Source: Niebla homalea | Lineage: Eukaryota > Ascomycota > Lecanoromycetes > Lecanorales > Ramalinaceae | Assembly: GCA_019925105.1 (NCBI GenBank) | Contig: JAHGAU010000008.1 | Location: 930,001 to 994,000 of the forward strand | Length of the DNA stretch: 64,000 nt | Direction of reading: 5' to 3' | Part shown: piece by piece, positions 21,890-32,883 of the stretch | Numbering within the stretch: the first letter of the stretch is position 1 | Layout of the letters: every line of letters starts with the position of its first letter | Notes under the pieces: generated by a model | Database searches by the model: none | What the model was told of the DNA's origin: nothing | Seen by the model: only the letters and a program-made list of their open reading frames with translations | Made by a program: the position numbers and the translations under genes

Positions 21890-23909
21890 TCACGACGAGG
21901 GAACACAAATCTCATATCCCAACAAGACTTCGGAAGAGGAACCTTCCCAGCCGCGATTACCTGCACTTGAAAGCAAATAGCGGCAACTGGGATCGATGTA
22001 GAGCTGCGACACGACACTTGTCCGGTGACCAGGAACAATCAAGAAGGGTACTGTGGCATGCTTAAAAACCTGTTGCTGTTGAAGGTCATACAGTCGCAGG
22101 ATATCGTAAGATGCACTACTGACTGTCAGCTCCACAAGTCACGCCTAAGCCAGCCCAACGCATTGGCGCTCACCAGATCAAATGACGGCCATTGGGCATT
22201 GTGCGAACTGCACTGACCGCTCCACTATTGTTGGGCAATTTGAAGTTTCTAGTCGGCTTTTGTGCTCCTTTGTGAAGACTGTACTCGTCTACCGTACAAT
22301 TTCTTCGACCAGCATATATAAAATTCCCATCAGGAGACCAACACGCGTTCATGCACCATGGTGGTACATTATGGGGCGTGAGTCGAGCCAATGGGAATTG
22401 CCGACGCTTGTCCCAGATACTTAGTGTGCCGTCAATTGAAGCAGCAAGGAAAGTTGAGTCTGACTTGTTTTGAGCCTCGAGTGGTTCGTTCTGAAGGGAC
22501 TGATGTGACAACGAAGACATCTCCTCAGAAAGCGGAAGGCCTGTTGACTCGACGACCGGAGGAGTATTTGGAGCAGAGCCAACCTTGATCTGGGTGCTCC
22601 CTATCCGGGAGTCGCCGTTCTGAACAACTGCATCACTGGCCAATTGACCGTTGACTACTGGAGCAGCATTGGTAACCTTTGTATCTCCATTAACATCAGT
22701 ATCCGGGCCACCTGAGGAGTGTTGATGGTCTTCGTCCTGTAAGCCCCGCGCAATGGCTCTAGAAAATTCGTTGTCGTTGTCGTTGTCATCGAAGGCTCCA
22801 CTCGGAGGTCCCACAGCTTCATTGTCGCCAAATAGGGAATCGGCGTCATTCCCCCCAAAGAGGGAGTCTGCTGGAGAGCCTGCGGTGCCATTCAGGGTGG
22901 GGCTGTCATGCTGAGGACCACCAGAGGTATTTGTTTCAACTTTATCCAAAGCATCATTCGTCGCCCGTGGCTCATCCGAATTGTTTGAAGCAAATCCTGG
23001 TTCAACATCCTCGGCGTCGTCCGGAAACTCTGGTACTCCCAAATTGGACAAAGGCCGAATCTCAAGCGTTGATATTTGTCCAGCGCTACCTTCAAAACTT
23101 CGAATGGTCTTTCCGGTATTGAGATCCCAATTGAGCACGGTCTTGTCCCAACTGCCCGAGAGAAAGGACTTCTCGTCCGCGGCCAAGTTGAGTACCGAAA
23201 CCGCCGATGTGTGCCCTCTCAAACAAGCAATCCGTTTCCCTTCATCGTGTCGGATCGACTGCAGATTAACCCCGCCACTTTCGAGACCAGAAAGCAGCCA
23301 GAGAGCATCAGTTTGCACGGCAAGGGAATACACGGCAGACAATGGAGTACCATCGTCATTAAACTTCCCTTGAAGGCCGGTCAGTAACAGTCTGCCCATG
23401 CTAAGAGCTGATCGTGGCTTACCGCCGGCGATGTCGGTATTTTCCCAATAGCTTGTCAGCACCCCGGCTTTGGTGACACTGTCTACGAATGGATGTCTCT
23501 GAGCAACAGTCAACATCGACTTGCCATTGGCTGTTTCGATCCAATTGAACTTTCTGATATAGCCATCAGAGCCCCCTGAGAAGACCCAGCGTAAATCAGG
23601 GGTTGAAGCGACCACGTTGATAGAGGTGCTGTGGGGCGCTGCGATCGTAGGGACGATATCGTAGACGGCTGCATTGAGCGCCTCCAACCTCACAACAGGC
23701 GCAGATCTTCCGGTCAGGTGGCCTGAAGTTGGCCCAGCCTTTCTGGGTTGTAGATTTGAATCGAGCTCATTCTCGTCCTGGGCGGGCGAGTTGACCTGAT
23801 CATCCTCCTCCTCGTTGTTATCGTCCTCGACCTCGACCTCGACCTCTGGTTCGGGCTCAATGGTTAGATCAATGTCGTCCTGCGACTCATCGGAGCTCTC
23901 GCTCTCCAT
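21890..23909 (-). CDS. spt8: SAGA complex subunit Spt8 (WD40)
   Basis: WD40 subunit of the SAGA coactivator that binds TBP. Two exons close 654 aa: 23909-22174 and 22118-21890 (56-nt intron, acceptor GTCAG). The N-terminus is strongly acidic (EPEPEVEVEVEDDNNEEEDD), encoded by tandem GAGGTC-like hexamers. Repeats include WVFSGGSDGYIRKFNW, CLRGHTSAVSVLNLAADE and SGSWDKTVLNWDLNTGKTI. A low-complexity insert of about 170 residues (with two SLFG motifs) splits the propeller before FLAASIDGTLSIWDKRRQF and WSPDGNFIYAGRRNCTVDEY. The end, GNRGWEGSSSEVLLGYEI, fits the usual Spt8 terminus. Divergent from the DUF8032-like gene across a large gene-free gap. Confidence 0.93.
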
Positions 23910-24183
23910 GGTGGAGTGCTAATTTATCCAATCATGCGAGATAACATGGGTTATTCAAATTTATTCCGGGCAGATCGTCAGAGATTTCCAAAACCAATGA
24001 CAGCAAAATCAAAAACATGATCGATCCATAGACACGCCAGACATCTGTGTCATACAATACACAATACAATGAACGTCGAGTGAATGAGAGGATGAAACAA
24101 TCGAAATACTCGCTTTTTGCCCCTGGCTCTGGCCCTATGGGACGACTCGGCGACACAACCTTAGGCGAAGCCTCAAAAGTTCA

Positions 24184-24191
24184 TCACGTGA
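24184..24191. promoter_or_regulatory. E-box octamer TCACGTGA
   Basis: Perfect palindrome about 275 nt upstream of the spt8 ATG, identical to the octamer upstream of doa1. It matches the preferred site of Cbf1-type bHLH factors; activity is not shown. Confidence 0.4.
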
Positions 24192-24381
24192 TACGCATCC
24201 CCGGGTGCCTCGAAATGTTCTTAACTCTTTGTCTGGTTATTATTGATGATTGGAGATGAAGACGCCTACAGATGCCTTGGCGCCCTTTCCTTATCGTACA
24301 GACAGCTTGCCAGGTATCTCGCTTGGATTGTTGTAGAACAAAAATGGCAGATCGGGTATTGGAATTGAACAACGCTGGCCC

Positions 24382-24406
24382 TAGAACTACGGATCCGTAG
24401 AACTAC
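24382..24406. repeat. 14-bp palindrome flanked by TAGAACTAC direct repeats
   Basis: CTACGGATCCGTAG (24387-24400) is a perfect palindrome, and TAGAACTAC occurs at 24382-24390 and again at 24398-24406. It could be a dimeric factor site. Confidence 0.7.
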
Positions 24407-25570
24407 CTTAGGGACTCTCAAGTGGTGGCAAACAAATTGTGTCTTACAGACCGTTAGATGCACACTCTTCCTACTTATCTACGCAACGCTAACAAGTCCA
24501 CATATCGTCATTACATAAGAGCTACCGTCCGTGGTATTCAACTGCCGAGGATAAGGTCCCTTGGCTTTGCTGAGGGGTTGTGAACGCTTGAGGGTAGGCA
24601 CTCCTTGGTGCGCCAAATGACAGTTGAAATTGTGACCATTCGAAGCATAGATTTAGCATTGTCGTCTAGTTGTATACATTCGCATGTGAACAGCGAACCA
24701 GTGATGCAGCGTGCAGCAATCGCGATCTGTATAGGTGAAATCCTCATGCACATTGCGATCGTCTCGAGGGGTGAGACACATGAGATTGACCAGCTGATGA
24801 AGCCCACTGACGCTCAATCCCTGTTGACTTTGCGAACCGAGCCTAGGAAATAGGAATCCTTATTATTGTGACGGGAAGAGCCGTCTATGCTTTGAGGGAT
24901 CAAGGATTCAAGGTACGGAGACCAAGGTACTGTTAACGTTGTAGGTAAGGTAGGCTCTCGGCCAGTCGGCCTGGCCACTGGCCAGCAGGGATTTGGGGCT
25001 ACTACCGTACTCCTCCCTAAGTTACTTTACAGGCCATTACAGGGCAAAGGTTTCAGCTTCAATAATGAGCTTGTGACCCGCTACTCGATCTTGTTTAGAT
25101 GCCTGCAGCTGTCAAATACCTTAGCCACGAAAGTATGTCCACGCCAAAAGCCTGAGGAACACTTGCGCAATGCTCATCGCTCTTGCATACGGTAGGCCGG
25201 TATCTACCTATCCTCCAACTCTGAAATGTGAGCTTCATGCTCACAAGTTGGAACTGCCAATCGGGGAAAGATGCCGGCGTAAGATGGGGTCTCGTGCCTC
25301 CTGCGCTGTTGACTTGGTATATTCCGGTACCTCTCTCCACTTTACTCTGGAGACTGGAGTAATATTCGAGAGCACCAGTGAGAGGCAAAAAGCGGAGCAG
25401 ATCAGCCAGTCCCGCAGCCGGAGGACTACCATGAGGACCAAGATTGATGCCATAGCCTGTCGAGGCTGTCTCGGCACCAGATGCTCTGAGTAACGCTCGA
25501 TCAGTCCTTGCACTGAGAAAGGAAGCGCATTGGCGAACCGTTGCCTCGGGACAAACGTCTCTGCAGTAGC

Positions 25571-25603
25571 ACCTGCTAGCGAAACCTTTTACCTGCTAGC
25601 GAA
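25571..25603. repeat. Direct repeat of a 13-mer at 20-nt spacing
   Basis: ACCTGCTAGCGAA occurs at 25571-25583 and 25591-25603. The spacing is close to two helical turns, which suits paired binding sites. No function is known. Confidence 0.75.
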
Positions 25604-25701
25604 CTCAGCCAAGGGATCGACTCAAATCTCGGCAAACTGCAAAGACCCTCCTGTGTCCTGGCTGGCTCCTGCAAGTCTCTGAATTTGCTACAGCTCGAGT
25701 C

Positions 25702-25743
25702 CAGAGGCGGGCAGCCAGAGGCGGGCAGCGGGTGGCGGGCAGC
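25702..25743. repeat. Three 14-nt tandem units
   Basis: CAGAGGCGGGCAGC is present twice in direct succession, followed by a variant GGGTGGCGGGCAGC. A small minisatellite-like tandem. Confidence 0.85.
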
Positions 25744-27282
25744 AGGTCTTTGCATGCCGCCTCTAGCAAGTCAGAGGTGCCAGAGGAATGACAAGAATAA
25801 TGTAGAGGATGGGAGTCATGAATCAAAGAGTCTTGAATCTTGGAACGATGTCGTACACCCGTACTGGGTCCAACCCGTCACGGGGCGCCACCAGTCCATG
25901 GCTTTTAGACTACCGTCCTACCGTGCTCCGTAGCCGCCGGTACAACATAGCATAGTCCGCCTAGACAGCAGGGGCCTTCGGCAGCTCTTCCCTGCCACAA
26001 CTTCTCAAGACTCAGAGCGTTTTCGCGTGCTCTTACCTTATGACATTATGGTCGCTGGCTCGCTGCTCGCTGCTCGTTTTTTTAGTACGCAGGGCTCGGA
26101 GGTGAACATGCGCAGCAGCGATCCAAGCTGGACAGTGAAGAAGAAAAGCTGATCAAAGTGAAGGCGGAAAAGGGGCCTGAACGGTGGTAAAAGGTCGGTC
26201 CCCCTTTGATAAGGACGAAACATGCGGTTTTAAAATTACTAAAGGGAGTACGGGTCTTGTTGAAGTGGCGCTCCCCTGCGTGCTCGCTCATGTTCTTCAA
26301 TCAACCGAGTCACCAACCTCCAACGCCCACCCCACCCAACACCGAAACGTACTAAAAGTCTTTAAATTGGAGTACCGGCTACCTGACTCCTCTTTAGCCA
26401 CTTTGCATCTTTTGCAATCACCGAGGGTCTGTTTGAAGAAATGGGTATTTAGTCTGAACGAGTGAGGAACACATCATTTACATGGCAGAGTGATGCTTCT
26501 TCGTCACTGGTAGTCACTGGTTTCTAGATATAGAATGAATTGAGTTGGACAAGAATTGTTCTCAAAGGTGCTGAGCTCTGGTAAAAGCTTCCCACCTGCC
26601 TGTCCCACTTTGAACGGGCATCTGTCATAATTCACCAGTGCTTCATCTGACGCCGTTCGTGATAGGCGGAGACCTTCTTCTTTCGAAGCAATGGGAGCCT
26701 GTCAACCGATTGGTCCAGCTTGCCCCTCTTTTGCCAAACTTCACACTGCACGAGTAACGAGTAGCAGAGTTGCAGAAAACTGAAAAGACACTTTACCAAG
26801 CTCGATTCTAGCCTAACGGCGAGCCGCGCTAAGGAAACGGTTGTCGACCGGTGGGAAAGAATAATTTACCGTATTATTTTGATATTAGATTTTACCATCA
26901 GCTCTGGGGTTGGGGTTGCCTGAGTGCCTCTGCTCATAGTGCTTCTTCTACTTCTGGATCCCTGTTCCTGGTGCTCAGTGTGTTCATCCTTCAGAGCTGT
27001 CTTGCAGTCTCTACATCATTCTTTTGCTGTTTCAATCCTTTCACCTTTCACGTCCATCATATCGCAATGGGAAAGAAGTTCATAGAACCATGACGATTCA
27101 TCTCCATTGACCGCGCAACACTTCACCACTGCGCTCCTCTCCCCCTTCCAAAGCCCAGACGAGCGCGAGTCGCGAGTCCAGCACCAGCTACCTTTTTGTG
27201 TACGGCACATGGTTCGTGACCGCAGTCCCTTCTCTTCAATAGATCCTTAGCCCAAAGCCCAAAGCCCGTTGATCGCGTCTCG

Positions 27283-27345
27283 ATGACCACTGGCTACACT
27301 GGCTACACTGGCTACGGATGGGATCCGTCTTACTGGTCCTTCTGA
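27283..27345 (+). other. Possible upstream ORF (20 codons) with 9-nt repeat
   Basis: ATG to TGA, 38 nt before the main DUF8032-like start. It contains TGGCTACAC repeated (27291-27315), encoding GYT-GYT-GY. It would act as a uORF if the transcript begins upstream of 27283. No protein evidence exists. Confidence 0.35.
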
Positions 27346-27382
27346 CGCCATCTTCTGCCTTCGAGTTGATGTTGAAAGGCCT

Positions 27383-29817
27383 ATGACGGATAGGCATTTC
27401 CCCATGCAGGTCTCTTCGACCTCTGGAAGAACCTAGGTTTGGACTCTACAAACAGACCGCTGATTTATTTTTGGAACATATTAGCATCATCCTCTCCAGC
27501 CCCAACCAGGCTCCCTCCCATCGCACCTACAATCACAAAATCCATCTAATCAGAGTCGACCAAATCCTCCTCCCGAGTCTCCCCATCAGCATCTCCGGCA
27601 TTATCCCTCTCCAAGACCGAACGCGCACATTGCCTCCATCCCCCATCAGTCACAGTATCCCCACGTTGCAATAGGAGCCAACGGTCATCCCACTCCCGAA
27701 AGCTACTACAGTGGGAGTCCCTACTCCTCACACGGTACATTCGCTCCCCCATTTCGCACAGAGGTCGCTTCTGAAGGTGCTGATTCAAGGCGCAGAGCCT
27801 GCCGAAATGATGGCTACTGCCCAAATGCAGCCCCGGCCGTACATGGGACCAACACCGGAAAACGGCCGGATTTTCCCTCACGCAAATTCGATGCAACATG
27901 GGATGTATTATCCCAACCCCACTTGGTCGTCCAATCCATACGCACCTCATTCCGCACAACCCACTCCCGGTACCGGTCACTCCACACCGCACAATCATTA
28001 CTCACAACACCAGAGTCAACCTGGATCAACCCCGAGTCAAATGATGACGCCACCTCGATCGGCACTCCCCCAGCATCCGAACCCGCCAGCTCTATCACAT
28101 TCCCAGCCTTCTCCTCACCCTGGCTCTATGATGACAAGCCCAAATTCTCAACCGAAATTCGAACCGGGCATTCCTCGTACGGGTGATGCGAGCAGCATGG
28201 GGAGGTCCCCCCCTGGCCCCCCGGGGCCCATTGGCCCCAATCATCCGACTCCGCCAATCGCAAGCCAGAACGGCAATATCGTTCAATCAGCCCAACAAGG
28301 TTCGATATCAGGCAACTCCAGTGCGAACCCGGGGCCGATCCCGGCAACGACCCCCTTGGTGGTTAAACAAGATAACAATGGTGTCCAGTGGATTGCGTTT
28401 GAATACTCCAAAGATCGAGTCAAGGTCGAGTATACGATCCGTTGCGACGTTGAGTCCGTCAATGTGGACCAACTCAGCAGAGAGTTCAAGGAGGCCAATT
28501 GTGTATACCCACGCGCGTTTTGCGACAAAAACAATTATACTGGCAATCGCCTGGGCTATGAAACCGAGTGCAACACGGTTGGATGGTCACTCGTCAAGCT
28601 GAATGAATTTCTGAAAGAGAAGCGGGGCCTCATTCAAAGAGCTGTCGATAGCTGGAGGAATAGCAATCAAGACTCTCGACTTCGAAGCAGGCGGGTGAGG
28701 AGACAGAACAAGCAACACACTCGGGCCAAGACCGGTCAGCAAACCAATCAAATGGCTGCCTCACGAGACATGTCTGCGCCACCTGCCATGACCAATGCTA
28801 TGCTACAGCAGAGACCATTGCCTACAAGCATGAGCCCAGCAATGGCCCCTCCGATGCATCATCACCACGCTACTGCAGATGTGAGCATACCTCCAGAAGG
28901 CGAAAGCCTCATAGCAAACCCTCGATACGATCCGCGACACCCACCCAGCAAGCCACTCCCTGGCGAGTCCCCGACGCACCAGCGGCCAAGCAATGTGTTT
29001 CATGGCTATTCTGCTTATCCTCTACCGCCCAATGTGGGCGCGGTTGCCGTTGCACCACCCTTACCGAACAACATGGAGCCGCACCTCGCTCCTCAGGCTA
29101 TTTCATCAATACCGGCATCGGCTGCATTTGCGCCTTCCAGACCTCCTTCGGCAGCAAGACCGGAACATACCCCTTCATCAATTCCTAAAAACCTCTCTCA
29201 CCTCTACCCTAATCGAACGGGCAAGACTTTCATTAATGTATCCGACCCCGGCTATAAACCGGACAAGGTGCGCGTCAAGCTTGACTTGGCCGAAATGGAC
29301 ACGAGCGAGGTTGTCGACGATTTCAGGATGCGTAACTGCGTCTACCCTCGATCCTTTTCACCAAGACAAAAGGCCCACAGCCCACGGGTCCACCAGGGGA
29401 GGGAAGCCCGCAAATTCGACAACGAAGAGGATGAGCTTGGCTCTGGCGACATTGGCCAAACCTTGGTGAAAGTCGAGACCTTGGATGGGGAGGCTGAAGT
29501 GCCCGTGCCGCGGCTGGGAAAACGAGTCCGCCAAAAAGAGCAAATACTGAATCACCTGGGGTATCATATAAGTTACAGCCAGATTCGGAGATACGACACC
29601 CGGGTATCCTTCTTGCAACGATCTTGTGAGTTGCAAGCTACATCTGCACGTTGAAGGAAGACTAATAGATTGAGCGAAAGTGGACGCGTGGCGGAACAAG
29701 ATGACAGAGAACTCTGCAACCTCGACTTCGGACGTCTCGACCGTGCCTCCGTCTCTCGAGACCAGGACTGGCAAGAAGACCTGGCTGGCACGAAGAGCGA
29801 GGCAGGGAGACGAGTAG
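27383..29817 (+). CDS. DUF8032-like fungal protein with duplicated domain
   Basis: Conserved Pezizomycotina protein, probably nuclear; function unknown to me. Four exons close 749 aa: 27383-27409, 27485-27734, 27790-29625, 29681-29817. The start MTDRHFPMQ splices to HHPLQPQPGS. Intron 2 (55 nt, GTACAT..CAAG, branch CTGAT) resolves an apparent frame break. The last exon (LDAWRNKM ... KKTWLARRAR) follows donor GTGAGT. Residues 1-285 are rich in Pro, Gln, Ser and His. The first domain is at about 287-360 (WIAFEYSKDRVKVEYTIRCD, ANCVYPRAF, GWSLVKLN). A basic stretch follows (RSRRVRRQNKQHTRAK). A related second copy is at about 572-660 (KVRVKLDLAEMDTSEVVDDF, RNCVYPRSF, IGQTLVKVE). The N-terminal composition suggests a transcriptional regulator, but no classical DNA-binding fold is visible. 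Confidence 0.85.
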
Positions 29818-30762
29818 ATTCGCTTCTTGGGATGAAGGCATTCGCCACAATTTATCTTCTTGTATATGGTGGCTTTCGGAAACAATTTTGAAAACATTGC
29901 TATTGGTAGATCGCTATCTTGGCACACGGATAGAGTCGAGACGGCTGGAATGTCTGTGCTCTGGGAAAACTGGACATGGGGACCGTTTCGAACGGCTGGA
30001 CGTTACACATGAAGGGGCCATCTGGGCTCGTTTGGGCCGGACTTCTGGATGGCCAAAGCCATATCGAACGCTGGATATAGATCACGCTTTCTTGATCTAT
30101 CATATTGGGAATTCAGCTGCAGCATGGTGGCCGTTGAGTTTGTATCCATATTATGGCTTTGAAATCTAGAGCAGGTCGGGCCTCTACGTAGAAGGTCAAG
30201 GGAGTTGTATGGGCTTCACTCGCGACTGGTTCGTGATATATAACTCCACTGTGCCAGGAGGGCAACAAAAAATACACATGCTTGCTCATCCTTCGGCTGC
30301 TTGCTGAAATGCTGTCGGCCCCTGTACTGATCCATGCCATCTTCCTTGAGCTGCATCTTCCCTGTGTATCTTCAAGCGCTTCCACGTTACCACCTTGAGA
30401 GCCTCAAGGGAGGATATTCCGGTTTCAGGAATTACAAACTTCAAGACCCCAATTGGATGCTCAGCTGAATCATCATCATTATCGAGAGAGACGTATTGAA
30501 TAGAAGAAACAGAGGGTGGGATGAACCGCTCCATCTCATGATTTTCATCACCATCCGTGTGGCCTTCGGTCGCTTGTCCTTCATCAAAAACCACGGAGGA
30601 AAGGCAAAGGAAATGGTTCACAGTTCACAGCGTTGGAAGAATGGTATCTTGTTTTCTCAATCTTTCTACGTCGTTCAGATTTGGTCTTTGCATTGTCGAG
30701 CACATCTTCGAGCATCTCAAGGCTTACTTGCAACGCTCTTCCTACCTATTACTGCAACGGTG
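29818..30762. other. Convergent 3' intergenic region
   Basis: 945 nt between convergent genes. Several short ORFs without family resemblance; presumably 3' UTRs and terminators of both genes. Confidence 0.6.
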
Positions 30763-32883
30763 CTACAAAGGCCCTGCTCCCTCAGTGGGACCTGCCCCTC
30801 CACTCCCACTGGCCTCCGAACCGTGTCCGTGTCGTCTTCTTTCGCGGATCTCATGCGTCAGCTGCGTGTATCGGGCAATTTCCTCCTGGCTCAAGACCTT
30901 CAAAACAATGACGTGATCTGGGAACTCCTCAAATCGGACCATTTCCTGCTCCAAGGCTTCCGGGTTCACAAGCCTTCGGTTGATCCTAGTCCACCGCGCA
31001 TCTGCTGGGATGCCTTTCTTGGCGGCGTCGAGAGGCGCGACACCTTCGCGAGTGGTAGAGGGTTCCTCGGGAAACTTTTCACGCGGCGGTTTCAGTATGC
31101 CTTTCGGCGGAGGCTTGGGGACGTTGGAGTCTGCATCGGTCACCGGTGTTACGACACGAGGCGGTCGTGCCGATCGCCTTCCCGAGGTTTCGCTTTCAGA
31201 GGACTCGGAACTGTCAGAGTGAGCATCGGAATGTGTCCTGCTTGAGCGACGGTGACGATGACGCTTTGGTCGGGTGCCGCTTGGCTCTTCGTCTTCAGGA
31301 TGACGATCGTAGGATCTCTGCTCCCGGAGACCGTGCGATTCTGGCTGAGAGGCTTCGCGCCGGGGCGCTTCATCTTCAGGTTGCGCTTGCAAAAGTAATT
31401 GCTCCCGAGGTTCTGCTGGGTAAGCGAGCTCCTCCTTCTCACGCTCTCTTCGACGCCGGCGACGTCGCTCCTCACGATCGCCCTCGACTGAATCGCCTCT
31501 CTCATGGGGTTTATCGTCAATCTGGCGGTTCTCTTCCCTTGAGGAGCGAGAGCTGTCTTCGTGGTGTCTTTGTCGACGAGCAGCTTCAGCGGCCATCCCA
31601 GCCGCTGCAAGGCCGCCGCCAGCCACGAATACGCTAGCATGTGTATCTCGATCTCGGTCTCCGTCCCTGTCACGAGGTTCGCGGGCGTCATCTCGGACAC
31701 GTCGATCCCTGGCCTCATACTCACCACGACGGTCCCGGTCGTCTCTGTGTTCGTAATCTTTGCCGGCTTCTGAGTCGCGATGATGGCGGTGGTGGTGTTT
31801 CCTTGGACGATCTTCGTCTCGCTCACGTCGATCGGAGACTGGCTCACGCGGCCTTGCCACGGTCCGATCGTCCTCTGGGATAGGCATGCGTGGTCTGTCA
31901 TGACGAGGATTTTCTGGTGGGTAAGCCACGTATTCATCCTTTGGTGCGTGGTGGGAGCGGCTGATTCCTCGATAGCCTGCCTCTCGCTCATCACGCTGTC
32001 GCTCTTTGGCGACAGAATCTTTGCGCGTGAAATCTTCATTTCGTGAATGAGCGGGCGGTCTCAACGAGCCGCTCCTGCCCAGGCCATCGTAGGCTTTGGA
32101 GTACGGCTGAGGGGGTGGGTCCCGTTCGATGCGAGAGTAAAGTTTGTCATCACGATCCAGATTGATCATGCTGGTGGGACGAGTAGTCGAAGAGCTTTCT
32201 CGTCGTCGAGGCCTCCTCTGTGGAGGCGCTAAATCCCTCATAACTTGCTCCTTTGGTGTGGTGTATTCGTAAGCGTAGTCCCGATCGTCTCTTCCCACCT
32301 TTGGAGGCGGTGGACGCATCGTAGTTGACTCGCGAGGGCCTGGATACAAGCGGTCTCTTTCACGATCACGAGCAGTCGCGGGGTCACCGGCTGTGAGCGA
32401 GGAATGACGATGATGGTGTCGTCCGGAGGAAGAGCTCGCTGGCATGATGTAGGATTCCTCAACCAACTGGGCGCCACCAGACTTGGGCAGCGGACTGGAG
32501 GGCCTGTCAGCATCTCGAATAATGATGGGCCTGGAAGTTTTGGTTGGTGACTTGGAACTGGCGATATTCAAGGGGCGACGGGATGAAGTGTCCAGGGGGT
32601 CCAAAGAACCGGCACGGCGGCGAGGCTGTGGATCGTAATCATCGGCACGGACTCTTCGAGGGGGGCTTCTTTGACGTAGGGCAAGCACCCTGCCGCCGTC
32701 CAGGGGATCGTTAGTTGTACGTGGGACAGACACATATTCTCGGGGGGCGCGGTCGGGGGCTGAATAGTCATGGTAATTGGTGCTGTTGACGAGAGGAGGA
32801 TTCGAGGAGCGTGCGGTATTGGTGTTGTTGGTGTTGCGTCTGCCAGCAGAAGGCGAAGGTGGGCGGGCGTATGATGAGCTCAT
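30763..32883 (-). CDS. Highly charged disordered protein with C-terminal DUF8035-like domain
   Basis: Intronless ORF of 706 aa from the ATG at 32883 (MSSSYARPPSPS). An in-frame ATG 13 codons upstream, at 32922, is less likely to be used. Most of the protein is low-complexity Arg/Asp/Glu/His/Ser sequence (RDRDGDRDRD, RRRRRREREKEE, KHHHRHHRD) and is probably disordered. A short Ala/Gly hydrophobic patch (VFVAGGGLAAAGMAAEAA) interrupts it. The folded part is the C-terminal block at about 622-680: GIPADARWTRINRRLVNPEA and DHVIVLKVLSQEEIARY. I recognise this as the fungal DUF8035-type domain. Function unknown. The family label comes from memory of the motif. Confidence 0.82.
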   Translation of the reverse strand: MSSSYARPPSPSAGRRNTNNTNTARSSNPPLVNSTNYHDYSAPDRAPREYVSVPRTTNDPLDGGRVLALRQRSPPRRVRADDYDPQPRRRAGSLDPLDTSSRRPLNIASSKSPTKTSRPIIIRDADRPSSPLPKSGGAQLVEESYIMPASSSSGRHHHRHSSLTAGDPATARDRERDRLYPGPRESTTMRPPPPKVGRDDRDYAYEYTTPKEQVMRDLAPPQRRPRRRESSSTTRPTSMINLDRDDKLYSRIERDPPPQPYSKAYDGLGRSGSLRPPAHSRNEDFTRKDSVAKERQRDEREAGYRGISRSHHAPKDEYVAYPPENPRHDRPRMPIPEDDRTVARPREPVSDRRERDEDRPRKHHHRHHRDSEAGKDYEHRDDRDRRGEYEARDRRVRDDAREPRDRDGDRDRDTHASVFVAGGGLAAAGMAAEAARRQRHHEDSSRSSREENRQIDDKPHERGDSVEGDREERRRRRRREREKEELAYPAEPREQLLLQAQPEDEAPRREASQPESHGLREQRSYDRHPEDEEPSGTRPKRHRHRRSSRTHSDAHSDSSESSESETSGRRSARPPRVVTPVTDADSNVPKPPPKGILKPPREKFPEEPSTTREGVAPLDAAKKGIPADARWTRINRRLVNPEALEQEMVRFEEFPDHVIVLKVLSQEEIARYTQLTHEIRERRRHGHGSEASGSGGAGPTEGAGPL

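Larger units (their letters stand above)
23910..27382. other. 3.5-kb gene-free divergent region
   Basis: Between spt8 (minus) and the DUF8032-like gene (plus). All ORFs are short and lack family resemblance. It contains an E-box octamer, a 14-bp palindrome at 24387-24400, direct repeats at 25571-25603, a 14-nt tandem at 25702-25743, GCTCGCT-like short repeats near 26060, and pyrimidine-rich DNA before 27283. The most likely content is a large promoter and a long 5' leader for the DUF8032-like gene. A non-coding RNA or decayed element cannot be excluded. Confidence 0.6.

Noticed and set aside
23910..27382. tRNA, rRNA or transposon in the long gap
   Set aside because: No T-loop consensus with matching stems, no transposase or reverse-transcriptase motifs, no long terminal repeats seen by eye.
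27735..27789. Apparent frameshift near the start of the DUF8032-like gene, or a 13-nt micro-intron
   Set aside because: A 55-nt GTACAT..CAAG intron with branch CTGAT explains it fully.
27923..28186. 87-codon ORF overlapping the DUF8032-like exon
   Set aside because: Different frame, no conserved motif; the main frame continues into recognised domains.
31149..32039. 296-codon minus-strand ORF
   Set aside because: Alternative frame of the DUF8035-like gene; the other frame carries the conserved C-terminal domain.
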